A DNA stretch of 32,138 bases from Treponema sp. (GTDB lineage: Bacteria; Spirochaetota; Spirochaetia; Treponematales; Treponemataceae): NCBI GenBank assembly GCA_016293645.1, contig JAEDDW010000016.1, positions 1 through 32,138 on the forward strand, in the 5' to 3' direction. The position numbers and the translations under genes are program-made. Shown here in pieces: positions 23,752 through 30,714 of the stretch. Under the pieces are notes generated by a model, which saw nothing but the letters and a program-made list of their open reading frames with translations, was not told the DNA's origin and did no database searches. The stretch's first letter is position 1, and every line of letters begins with the position of its first letter.

Positions 23752-24501
23752 ATGACAGTGTTGTATGAAAAAATTAAAGTCATTCATTTTCCGACTGAAA
23801 GAGAACCCTTTGCAATCCTTGATAAACCCAGAGGACTTCCAAGCGCACCTTTGAAGGAAGGCGATCCGTCTGCTTTGACCTGGGCTTTGGAAAAATTCCC
23901 TGAAATAAAGAATGTCGTCGGGAAAAAAAAGATTGAATATGGGCTGGTCCATAGAATCGATACTGAGACCAGAGGACTTCTTCTTGTTGCATGCAGCCAG
24001 AAATTTTATAATGAGATTATTGCCGAGCAGACTAACGGTCGTTTCATCAAATCCTATGAGGCAGAATGTCGTGAGATTGAGGAAAAGGATCTTGCAGATG
24101 GGTTTACGAACGTTAGTTGTAATGTAAAAAAAATATTAAATGGTTTAAAAAATCATACAGCGAATGAGATTTCCGTTGTTTTGTCTTCCAGATTCCGTCC
24201 CTATGGCATTAAGAACAAGGAAGTCAGGCCTGTGATCGAGAGCTCTGGTAAGGCTGCTGTGAAAAAAGCATCTGAAAAGAAATACAGCACCAGTGTTATG
24301 CTTGCAAGGACCAAAGCCGGAACTGTAGAAGCCACCTGCTCAATTGCTGAAGGCTACAGGCATCAGGTCAGATGTCATCTTGCCTGGATCGGTTTTCCTG
24401 TAAAAAATGACAGGCTGTATGATCCTCATGCCTCTAACGGGGAAGATTTTTCGTTTACAGCTGTCTCCCTTGAATTCTTGGGGTTAAAATTCTCTCTTTG
24501 A
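23752..24501 (+). CDS. RluA-family pseudouridine synthase lacking S4 domain
   Basis: Protein of 249 residues. It begins in the catalytic domain with FAILDKPRGLPSAP; the catalytic Asp is Asp70 in GLVHRIDTETRGLLL. GYRHQVRCHLAWIGFPV follows near the C terminus. There is no S4 domain, as in RluA and TruC, so it may act on another rRNA or a tRNA site. AAAGGA precedes ATG 23752 by about eight bases. It is the last gene of the operon; no strong terminator hairpin follows, and the trpS promoter lies only 45 bases on. Confidence 0.88.
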   Translation: MTVLYEKIKVIHFPTEREPFAILDKPRGLPSAPLKEGDPSALTWALEKFPEIKNVVGKKKIEYGLVHRIDTETRGLLLVACSQKFYNEIIAEQTNGRFIKSYEAECREIEEKDLADGFTNVSCNVKKILNGLKNHTANEISVVLSSRFRPYGIKNKEVRPVIESSGKAAVKKASEKKYSTSVMLARTKAGTVEATCSIAEGYRHQVRCHLAWIGFPVKNDRLYDPHASNGEDFSFTAVSLEFLGLKFSL

Positions 24502-24544
24502 CAACGGTGCATGGAATTCTTGCTGTTTTTGCCTTATTCCTTTA

Positions 24545-24573
24545 TTGAAAAAAAAGTTCCGATGGAATATTAT
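24545..24573 (+). promoter_or_regulatory. Sigma-70 promoter of trpS
   Basis: TTGAAA (24545-24550), a 17-base spacer and TATTAT (24568-24573). Transcription near 24580 would give a leader of about 28 bases with GAGG (24594-24597) ten bases before ATG 24608. Confidence 0.72.
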
Positions 24574-24607
24574 ATCTTCCAGACATTCTAATTGAGGTTT
24601 ATATAAA

Positions 24608-25699
24608 ATGGCAGAAGAAAACAATGAATTTGATCCAAACAAGACTTTTGAAGCTGCTGTAGAACGTTCAAAGGCTCTTGAAGCAGATATCGCAGTCAAT
24701 CCAAAAAAATATCGTGTTCTTACAGGTGACAGACCTACAGGACGCCTCCACATAGGCCACTATTTCGGATCCCTCCAGAATCGTGTGCGTATTTCAAAGA
24801 TGGGTGTTCCGACAATGATCCTTATTGCTGACTATCAGGTTCTTACTGACCATGATGCTTTTGACAAGATCAGCCAGAATACAAAGCAGCTTGTCATCGA
24901 TTATCTTGCTGCCGGCATTGAACCTGGTGATGACGTGATCATCTATCCGCATTCATATATTCCTGAGTGCAATCAGCTCATGCTTCCATTCATGACATTG
25001 GTAAGCAATTCCGAACTCAGCCGCAATCCTACTGTCAAGGAAGAAATTCAGAGCGCAGGCCTCACAAATGTAAACGCAGGCATGTATACATACCCGATCC
25101 ATCAGGCATGTGACATTCTCTTCTGCAAGGGCAACGTAGTTCCTGTTGGAAAGGACCAGCTTCCTCATATTGAGCTTACACGCAACATCGCGAAGTCTTT
25201 CAACAAGAAATTCTGCAAGGGCCGTGATCCAATCTTCCCGTTGCCTCAGGCACTTTTGTCAAAGACACCTAGCATCATGGGACTTGACGGAAATCAGAAG
25301 ATGTCAAAGAGCCGCAACAACGCAATCTTCCTCTGCAATACTGAAGACGAGACTGCTGCCCTCATAAAGAAGGCAAAGACAGACGGTGAACGTGTCATCA
25401 CTTATGATCCTGCAAATCGTCCTGAAGTCGCAAATCTTCTTTCGCTTATTTCTCTGTGTACAAAGGAAAATCCTGCCGCAGTTGCTGAACGCATCGGAGA
25501 CAAGGGAAGCGGAGAACTCAAAAAGTGCCTTACGGAAGCTCTCAATGAAGAACTCCGCCCATTGCGTGCAAAGCGTGCTGAACTTGAAAAGAACGAAGAC
25601 TATATCCGCAAGGTGCTCCTTGAAGGTGTAGACAAGGCACGTGCGATTGCATGCCAGACTCTTGATGAAGTTCGTGAAGCCATGAACATGAAGATTTAA
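24608..25699 (+). CDS. trpS: Tryptophanyl-tRNA synthetase
   Basis: Protein of 363 residues of the class I synthetase fold. It charges tRNA-Trp with tryptophan. The HIGH motif is at 48-51 (GRLHIGHYFGSL) and the KMSKS loop is GNQKMSKSRNN, about residue 236. GDRPTGRLHIGHY and the ILIADYQVLTDH region are typical TrpRS sequence. About 35 residues precede the catalytic core. It has its own promoter, and codon usage is of the strongly expressed type. The MATE gene follows after 27 bases and may be co-transcribed. Confidence 0.95.
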   Translation: MAEENNEFDPNKTFEAAVERSKALEADIAVNPKKYRVLTGDRPTGRLHIGHYFGSLQNRVRISKMGVPTMILIADYQVLTDHDAFDKISQNTKQLVIDYLAAGIEPGDDVIIYPHSYIPECNQLMLPFMTLVSNSELSRNPTVKEEIQSAGLTNVNAGMYTYPIHQACDILFCKGNVVPVGKDQLPHIELTRNIAKSFNKKFCKGRDPIFPLPQALLSKTPSIMGLDGNQKMSKSRNNAIFLCNTEDETAALIKKAKTDGERVITYDPANRPEVANLLSLISLCTKENPAAVAERIGDKGSGELKKCLTEALNEELRPLRAKRAELEKNEDYIRKVLLEGVDKARAIACQTLDEVREAMNMKI

Positions 25700-25726
25700 C
25701 CGGGACCATGATCCAAGGTAGAGAAA

Positions 25727-27064
25727 ATGACAAAAAATCTTACTGAAGGAAATCCATTAAGGCTTATCCTCGCATTTTCTTTACCTGTGCTGCTGGGGAA
25801 TCTTCTCCAGCAGTTCTATAACATGGCTGACACTTCCATTGTCGGCCTTTATCTTGGTTCCAATGCCCTTGCCGGTGTCGGAGCCTCATCTTCAGTTCAG
25901 TTTCTTGTCCTTGGTTTCTGTGAAGGACTTACAACTGGATTGACCATTCCTGTAGCACAGAGATTTGGTGCCAACGATATAGATTCCATGAAAAAAAATA
26001 TTTTCAACGGGATGGTACTTCTTTCTTCTGTGTCTGTAGTTGTTACAACTTTATGTGTTGTTTTCTGTTCTCAGATTCTCCATCTTCTTAATACTCCAGC
26101 TGATATTTTCGAAAATGCCTATACGTATCTTGTGACCACCTTTTCCGGTATTCCGCTGATGATTCTCTATAACTACATGTCTGGAATTTTAAGGGCAGTA
26201 GGGGATTCAAGAACTCCTTTGGTTTCTCTTGTTTTTTCGACGATTTTTAATCTTTTTCTTGACCTGGTCTGCGTCATGGTACTTGGTCTTGGTGTCCTGG
26301 GAGCTGCCCTAGCCACTGTTGTTTCCCAGGGATTGTGCGGCATGTTCTGTTTTATCTACATACATAGGAAAGTTGAAGTTCTTACTCTGCACAGGAGAAA
26401 TTGTGTTCTTAGCAGCAGGATGATCCTTAATCTTCTTGCTCTTGGCCTTCCTATGGGCTTGCAGTTTTCAATTACAGCAATTGGAAGCATGATACTGCAG
26501 ACGGCAAACAACAGCCTTGGATCAACATATATTTCAAGTTTCACTGCTGTCACAAAACTCAAACAGTTGTTTTTTGCTCCATTTAGGGCCCTTGGAATTG
26601 CCGTTTCAACATTTGCAAGTCAAAATATGGGTGCCCATAAGGTCGATAGAATCAAAAAGGGATTGCTTCAGGGAACTGTCATAGGTGTTGCCTTTGGTTT
26701 CTGTCTTGGATTTCTTTTCTGGTATTTTGGAGAATATTTCATAATGCTCTTCATTCACAGGGAAGAAACGGATGTCATAATGTATGCAAAACGATATCTT
26801 GTTACTCTTGGAATGTTTTACTGGGTCATCGGAATATTGAACATATGGAGGCCTTCTGTCCAAAGCATAGGGTATTCCGGAAAGGCAATGTTTGCAGGTT
26901 TCTTTGAGCTTGCGGCAAGGTCCCTTGTGACTTTTATTTTTGTTCCTGTCTACGGATATTCCGCAATCTGTTTCGCAGATCCAACGGCATGGATTTTTTC
27001 TGTTTCATTCATCGTTCCGGTGATGGTCAGGGCATTGAAAAGGATGTCATCTCAGGGATGTTGA
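25727..27064 (+). CDS. MATE family multidrug/cation antiporter (first copy)
   Basis: Protein of 445 residues with about twelve membrane segments. The family signature is clear in LILAFSLPVLLGNLLQQFYN followed by MADTSIVGLYLG, and in the second half SITAIGSMILQTANNSLGST and STFASQNMGAHKVDRIKKG. MATE proteins export drugs or metabolites in exchange for Na+ or H+. The substrate cannot be read from the sequence. AAGGTAGAG precedes ATG 25727. Repeat element copy B begins 24 bases after its stop and should end the transcript. Confidence 0.93.
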   Translation: MTKNLTEGNPLRLILAFSLPVLLGNLLQQFYNMADTSIVGLYLGSNALAGVGASSSVQFLVLGFCEGLTTGLTIPVAQRFGANDIDSMKKNIFNGMVLLSSVSVVVTTLCVVFCSQILHLLNTPADIFENAYTYLVTTFSGIPLMILYNYMSGILRAVGDSRTPLVSLVFSTIFNLFLDLVCVMVLGLGVLGAALATVVSQGLCGMFCFIYIHRKVEVLTLHRRNCVLSSRMILNLLALGLPMGLQFSITAIGSMILQTANNSLGSTYISSFTAVTKLKQLFFAPFRALGIAVSTFASQNMGAHKVDRIKKGLLQGTVIGVAFGFCLGFLFWYFGEYFIMLFIHREETDVIMYAKRYLVTLGMFYWVIGILNIWRPSVQSIGYSGKAMFAGFFELAARSLVTFIFVPVYGYSAICFADPTAWIFSVSFIVPVMVRALKRMSSQGC

Positions 27065-27087
27065 CCGGCAGTCAAAGACAAAAAAAA

Positions 27088-27234
27088 GGGGCTGTCCAAT
27101 AAGTATTCATACCAGGGTCATTGCATATGGCGGCGGAGCTTCCATAAAGCCGCAATGTCGAAATGCCCGATACCACTATATGTGGTGGTTTCGACTAAGC
27201 TCAACCACCCTGAAATTACTTTTGGGACAGCCCC
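27088..27234 (-). repeat. Inverted-repeat (MITE/REP-like) element, copy B
   Basis: The 147-base element is bounded by GGGGCTGTCC (27088-27097) and GGACAGCCCC (27225-27234), a perfect 10-base inverted repeat extended by AAGTA/TACTT. Runs of A and T lie outside the ends. It holds the same REP-like palindrome as copy A (GGTGGTT at 27184-27190, AACCACC at 27203-27209) and a second, GC-rich hairpin (GCGGC/GCCGC) in the 26 bases absent from copy A. It lies between two converging genes and is well placed to terminate both. Confidence 0.82.
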
Positions 27235-27257
27235 TTTTTTATCATTCAAAACAGAAC

Positions 27258-27995
27258 TTACTTTGCTTCGTTTGTATTGTTCTTCTTTTTGTTGCTGCTT
27301 CCCTGAAGAGACTTGAGAAGTTCTGTTGCTCTAGTCCTTACAGGTGTTGCATATCTATAGTTTGTTCTGATTTCAGAAATAGACTGGATCATAGGTCCCT
27401 TGTCCTGTACCTGAGGTGCAAGCTTTTCGTAAGCATTGAGAACTTCAAGTGCAAGAGAACTTGTTGGGTTTAGCGCAGCATATCTCTTGTGGACGAATTC
27501 GATCATGTTGATGACTTCATCGTTGTCATTGATACCGATGTTTCCAAGGGAACGGATAGCGGCTGTAACAACCATTGGCTCCTTGTCTTCTACAGCAATA
27601 GAAACAAGAGTGTTCTTTGATTCTTCTGTTGCAACTTCACCAAGAAGATCACAGGCCTGTGCGCGTACATCAGGGAAGTTGTTCATTACACGTCCGTTTG
27701 TTCTGGCTGTTGTCTTGACACCTTCACCTGCAAGGCGGCTCAAAGAGGCGATTACTTCAGGAGAAGTTCTTCCGCCTTCCACAGCATCCTTGAGATAGCT
27801 GAGGGCAACAAGTTTGTTATCATAATCATCAGAAGATGCAAGTTCACCAATAATTGTGTCTTCAGCACTGGCCATGTATTCATCTTCTACAGTTGTTTCT
27901 GATTTTCTTTGGCTTTTTACAGCCTGTTCCTGAGCAAATAGAGCTGATGAAACTAAAATACAGCAAAGTCCTGCAAATAGTTTAGTTGCTTTCAT
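27258..27995 (-). CDS. Secreted HEAT-repeat protein
   Basis: Protein of 245 residues. The frame is open further upstream (to 28052), but AGGAGG is correctly spaced for ATG 27995, which also gives a clean signal peptide, MKATKLFAGLCCILVSSALFAQ, cut before EQ. The mature part has HEAT units such as SSDDYDNKLVALSYLKDAVE, VRAQACDLLGEVATEESKNT and VVTAAIRSLGNIGINDNDE. No catalytic motif. It probably acts in the periplasm or outer membrane as a binding scaffold. It is followed by repeat copy B as terminator. Confidence 0.83.
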   Translation of the reverse strand: MKATKLFAGLCCILVSSALFAQEQAVKSQRKSETTVEDEYMASAEDTIIGELASSDDYDNKLVALSYLKDAVEGGRTSPEVIASLSRLAGEGVKTTARTNGRVMNNFPDVRAQACDLLGEVATEESKNTLVSIAVEDKEPMVVTAAIRSLGNIGINDNDEVINMIEFVHKRYAALNPTSSLALEVLNAYEKLAPQVQDKGPMIQSISEIRTNYRYATPVRTRATELLKSLQGSSNKKKNNTNEAK

Positions 27996-28023
27996 AATAA
28001 GGTTCCTCCTTGGAATCTTGCAA

Positions 28024-28052
28024 ATTATAAAGTATATTCTATAAAAAATCAA
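28024..28052 (-). promoter_or_regulatory. Sigma-70 promoter of the secreted HEAT protein
   Basis: On the minus strand: TTGATT (28052-28047), 17-base spacer, TATAAT (28029-28024). Transcription would start near 28017 and leave a leader of about 22 bases containing AGGAGG. Confidence 0.72.
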
Positions 28053-28079
28053 TCGGATTCTTTAAAACTTCTGAAATCA

Positions 28080-28715
28080 TCAGCTTGGATTCTTCGGAAG
28101 CACAAGTCTCCATTTGTCATTAACTTTTTGGAAGTTGTAATATACGATATCTTTATCGTCATCTACCTGAACAACGTTAACCTCTGTTTCAGTGTCGTAA
28201 CGGATTTCATCTACCGTGTGGCCTCTTCTTGCAGGAATGAAAACGAACTTGAAGTAGTCTTCGATGCTGTTGAGCCTGAGTCCTTTTTTTGGAAGCCTCT
28301 GTGCAGCTTTTGAAAGGTTAGGCTTTTTTGACCAGTACTGATAGCTTTCTGCATCAAGATAGCTGACCCAGCCCTTGAAGTCTCCGTTTTTCATATAGAT
28401 GTCAAGGTCTTCAATGATTTTGAGAATTCTTGCCTTGTCCTCTTCGAATGTTTCCTTTGTAACCGAAACATTTGTTGTAGAACGATGATATTCTTCGTCC
28501 TCTGTCTTTATCTCTTCAACGACTTCGACTACTTCCGGTTCTTCCGGAATCACTTCCTCTGGTTCAGCTATGACTTCCGGCTCGGAAACAACTTCTTCAG
28601 CAGGAGTGATTTCCTCTGCCTGTACCGGAGCCTGCTGGACAGGAGCTGTAGTTCCACAGCCTGAGAATATAAAAGCAAAAGATAAAAAAGCAAATATGAG
28701 TATCAATTTCTTCAT
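28080..28715 (-). CDS. Lipoprotein with Glu/Pro-rich spacer and C-terminal globular domain
   Basis: Protein of 211 residues. MKKLILIFAFLSFAFIFSGC is a lipoprotein signal; FSGC is the relaxed spirochaetal lipobox, with Cys20 the lipidated residue. Residues about 33-75 are a Glu/Pro/Val spacer (PEVIAEPEEVIPEEPEVV), probably extended through the periplasm or off the surface. Residues about 85-211 form a mixed alpha/beta domain (helix IEDLDIYMKNGDFKGWVSYL, end VYYNFQKVNDKWRLVLPKN) with an NTF2-like look, but I cannot assign a family. A strong promoter (28722-28750) puts the ATG at +1 with no ribosome site. Confidence 0.82.
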   Translation of the reverse strand: MKKLILIFAFLSFAFIFSGCGTTAPVQQAPVQAEEITPAEEVVSEPEVIAEPEEVIPEEPEVVEVVEEIKTEDEEYHRSTTNVSVTKETFEEDKARILKIIEDLDIYMKNGDFKGWVSYLDAESYQYWSKKPNLSKAAQRLPKKGLRLNSIEDYFKFVFIPARRGHTVDEIRYDTETEVNVVQVDDDKDIVYYNFQKVNDKWRLVLPKNPS

Positions 28716-28721
28716 GATTCA

Positions 28722-28750
28722 ATATTAATACGCAAAAAGGCTTTGGTCAA
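28722..28750 (-). promoter_or_regulatory. Sigma-70 promoter of the lipoprotein gene, ATG at +1
   Basis: On the minus strand: TTGACC (28750-28745), 17-base spacer, TAATAT (28727-28722), six bases, then ATG 28715. This spacing puts +1 on the A of the start codon. No Shine-Dalgarno fits in the six bases (TGAATC). Confidence 0.75.
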
Positions 28751-28766
28751 TTTTTTTTATCATTTA

Positions 28767-28795
28767 TTGTAAAAAAACATATATTTGTTTATATT
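28767..28795 (+). promoter_or_regulatory. Sigma-70 promoter of coaD, ATG at +1
   Basis: TTGTAA (28767-28772), 17-base spacer, TATATT (28790-28795), six bases (TGAAGA), then ATG 28802. It is divergent from the lipoprotein promoter, with only 16 bases between the two -35 boxes. Confidence 0.68.
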
Positions 28796-28801
28796 TGAAG
28801 A

Positions 28802-29278
28802 ATGATTAAAGCTGTATTTGCAGGAACTTTTGATCCTCCCACTTTTGGACACCTCAATATAATAGAAAGAGCTTCCAGGCTTTTTGACCAGCTTGATGTT
28901 CTTGTTTCAGTCAATCCGGACAAGCATACTCTTTTTTCAGATGATGAACGGGTAGATATGCTTAAGAAACTTACCGGGGAATATGGAAACGTAACTGTGC
29001 ATAAATGGAATTCTCTTGTTGTCGATTACTGCAAGAAGGAGAAGGCGAATGTCCTCGTAAGGGGAGTCCGGAATGCGATGGATTTTGCCCATGAATTTGA
29101 TCTTTCCTTGATGAACAGGCAGCTTGGTTCCAATATCGAAACTCTTTTTCTACCGACGGAACAGAAATACTTTCTCGTGAGGTCTTCAAGCATCAAGGAA
29201 GCGGCGCGTTTTGGCGGCGATGTAAGCCAGATGGTTCCGCCTTTGGTTGAAAAAGCCCTTAAAGAACGGTTTTTGTGA
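28802..29278 (+). CDS. coaD: Phosphopantetheine adenylyltransferase
   Basis: Protein of 158 residues, the normal length. It joins 4'-phosphopantetheine and ATP to give dephospho-CoA, the fourth step of CoA synthesis. GTFDPPTFGHLNIIERA (8-24) holds the nucleotidyltransferase T/HxGH motif. RGVRNAMDFAHEFDLSLMNR and the SSSIKEAARFGGDV region complete the signature. The start has no convincing ribosome site and lies six bases after a -10 box, so the mRNA is probably leaderless. It stands alone; rpmF follows from separate promoters. Confidence 0.95.
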   Translation: MIKAVFAGTFDPPTFGHLNIIERASRLFDQLDVLVSVNPDKHTLFSDDERVDMLKKLTGEYGNVTVHKWNSLVVDYCKKEKANVLVRGVRNAMDFAHEFDLSLMNRQLGSNIETLFLPTEQKYFLVRSSSIKEAARFGGDVSQMVPPLVEKALKERFL

Positions 29279-29298
29279 TGTTTTTGCACTGCAAAATT

Positions 29299-29309
29299 AC
29301 AAAATTTGT
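29299..29309. promoter_or_regulatory. Short palindrome upstream of the rpmF promoters
   Basis: ACAAA-A-TTTGT is an 11-base palindrome 31 bases upstream of the rpmF -35 box, in an AT-rich stretch that also holds TTTTGC-ACT-GCAAAA (29282-29296). It could be an operator, but palindromes this short are common in such DNA. Confidence 0.2.
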
Positions 29310-29339
29310 CAAAATGTCATGGAAAAACGTGAAAAAGAA

Positions 29340-29369
29340 TTGACAAATGTTTCATTATGCCTGTATAAT
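29340..29369 (+). promoter_or_regulatory. rpmF-acpP promoter P1
   Basis: Perfect TTGACA (29340-29345), 18-base spacer, perfect TATAAT (29364-29369), the strongest sigma-70 match in the window. Transcription should start near 29376. Confidence 0.85.
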
Positions 29370-29371
29370 TC

Positions 29372-29401
29372 TTGACATAAAAAGGGAATCTGTAGTAATA
29401 T
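29372..29401 (+). promoter_or_regulatory. rpmF-acpP promoter P2
   Basis: A second TTGACA (29372-29377), 18-base spacer and TAATAT (29396-29401) lie directly behind P1. Its start near 29408 would place a small hairpin (GTTAT-ACAG-ATAAC, 29409-29422) at the extreme 5' end of the mRNA. Confidence 0.65.
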
Positions 29402-29449
29402 CAACAACGTTATACAGATAACTTAATCATGATAGCGAGGTTATATACT

Positions 29450-29638
29450 ATGGCAGTACCTAGATCCAAAACATCAAAGGCCGTAACAAAGAGAAGACGT
29501 GGCGTTAACATGCACTTGGATACACCTAATCTTGTTCCATGTAGCAACTGCGGAAACCTTGTTCTTCCACATCATGTATGTGGTAAGTGTGGTTTCTATA
29601 AGGGACGTCAGGTTATTACTCCAGAAGTAAACGGCTAA
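29450..29638 (+). CDS. rpmF: 50S ribosomal protein L32
   Basis: Protein of 62 residues starting MAVPRSKTSKAVTKRRRG, the conserved L32 N terminus. An in-frame ATG at 29429 adds seven residues but lies before the GAGG (29437-29440) that serves ATG 29450. The zinc ribbon is present (Cys31, Cys34, Cys44, Cys47), so this is the zinc-binding form of L32. It is co-transcribed with acpP, recalling the common rpmF-fatty-acid gene linkage, although plsX and fab genes are missing here. Confidence 0.97.
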   Translation: MAVPRSKTSKAVTKRRRGVNMHLDTPNLVPCSNCGNLVLPHHVCGKCGFYKGRQVITPEVNG

Positions 29639-29651
29639 TTAGGAGATTAAG

Positions 29652-29888
29652 ATGGACGAACTTTTTCAGAAGATTCAGAAGCTCATTGCAGACAAACTTG
29701 AAATTGATGCAGAGAAGGTAACTCTCGAAGCATCATTCCGTGGTGACCTTGGTGCAGACAGCCTTGATACATACGAACTTGTTTATGCAATCGAAGAAGA
29801 AATGGGTGTTTCTATCCCTGATGACAAGGCTAATGAATTTGAAACAGTAAAGGATGCTTACGACTACATTAAGTCACAGCAGCAGTAA
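29652..29888 (+). CDS. acpP: Acyl carrier protein
   Basis: Protein of 78 residues, acidic, with the phosphopantetheine attachment motif GADSLDTYEL (Ser37). It carries growing acyl chains in fatty-acid synthesis after 4'-phosphopantetheine is added from CoA, so the nearby coaD makes a precursor of its cofactor. AGGAG precedes ATG 29652 by about seven bases. It follows rpmF by 13 bases and is ended by a strong terminator. Confidence 0.97.
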   Translation: MDELFQKIQKLIADKLEIDAEKVTLEASFRGDLGADSLDTYELVYAIEEEMGVSIPDDKANEFETVKDAYDYIKSQQQ

Positions 29889-29908
29889 TTTTTACTGAAT
29901 CTTTCAGG

Positions 29909-29937
29909 AAAGCACAGTCAAGCACTGTGCTTTTTTT
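29909..29937 (+). terminator. Intrinsic terminator of rpmF-acpP
   Basis: AAAGCACAGT (29909-29918) pairs with ACTGTGCTTT (29924-29933) across CAAGC, followed by further T. The stem is the same as that of the terminator at 7095-7162. Confidence 0.93.
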
Positions 29938-29948
29938 ATTTTAAATTA

Positions 29949-29954
29949 TATATT
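29949..29954 (+). promoter_or_regulatory. -10 box of rnc, six bases before the start codon
   Basis: TATATT (29949-29954), six bases, then ATG 29961. The -35 position at 17 bases reads TGTGCT, inside the acpP terminator stem, and is a poor match. The geometry equals that at coaD and the lipoprotein gene. Confidence 0.45.
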
Positions 29955-29960
29955 TGTAAC

Positions 29961-30713
29961 ATGAAATTGCGCGACTTTTTCTATCCAAAAAAAAATCTGA
30001 CAAGAGAGAGGAGAAAGAATCTTGATGTTTTCTGCAGGAATCTGAACCTTCATTTCAAGGACTATTCAATTCTTGATCTTGCATTCCATCACAGGTCTTT
30101 TTCCAACGAAAATATCTCTCATAAAAAATACAACAATGAACGTCTTGAATTCCTTGGTGACAGTGTCCTTGGACTGGCGACTGCAGCTTTTCTTTACAAC
30201 GACATGGAGAACAATAAAGAAGGTGATCTTGCCAAAATCAAAAGCAATGTGGTAAGCGAGCAGACTCTGGCGCCGATTGCTGTTGAGAAAATGCATCTGG
30301 ACAAGTATCTGATTCTTGGTAAAGGTGAGGAAATGACAGGTGGAAGACAGAAGAAAGCCATCCTTGCCGATGCCGTGGAAGCTGTGATAGGAGCACTTTA
30401 TATCGATCAGGGATATGAGGCTGCTGAAAAACTTGTCCTCGATCTTATTGTTCCTGAAATCAGAAAAGTCCAGTCGGATACCGGGCACAAGGATTATAAG
30501 ACCATTCTCCAGGAATACTACCAGAAAAAGCAGGGCAGCTGTCCTTCATACAAGCTTGAGAAAACGACTGGTCCTGATCATGACAGGGTTTTCTATACTT
30601 CCGTGAAACTAGGTGACGTGAAATACGGACCTGCAATGGGAAAGAACAAGAAGTCTTCTGAACAGGAAGTTGCAAAACTTGCTCTTGAAGCCCTGGGTAT
30701 TGAAAAGAGATAA
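29961..30713 (+). CDS. rnc: Ribonuclease III
   Basis: Protein of 250 residues. It cuts double-stranded RNA, including rRNA precursors. The catalytic signature NERLEFLGDSVL is at 59-70, and a second acidic cluster is in KAILADAVEAVIGALYIDQG (about 133-152). A double-stranded-RNA-binding domain covers about 173-248 (DYKTILQEYYQKK, then KKSSEQEVAKLALEALG). The gene starts 23 bases after the acpP terminator without a Shine-Dalgarno; a -10 box lies six bases before ATG, suggesting a leaderless mRNA. The next gene begins one base after its stop. Confidence 0.95.
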   Translation: MKLRDFFYPKKNLTRERRKNLDVFCRNLNLHFKDYSILDLAFHHRSFSNENISHKKYNNERLEFLGDSVLGLATAAFLYNDMENNKEGDLAKIKSNVVSEQTLAPIAVEKMHLDKYLILGKGEEMTGGRQKKAILADAVEAVIGALYIDQGYEAAEKLVLDLIVPEIRKVQSDTGHKDYKTILQEYYQKKQGSCPSYKLEKTTGPDHDRVFYTSVKLGDVKYGPAMGKNKKSSEQEVAKLALEALGIEKR

Positions 30714-30714
30714 A

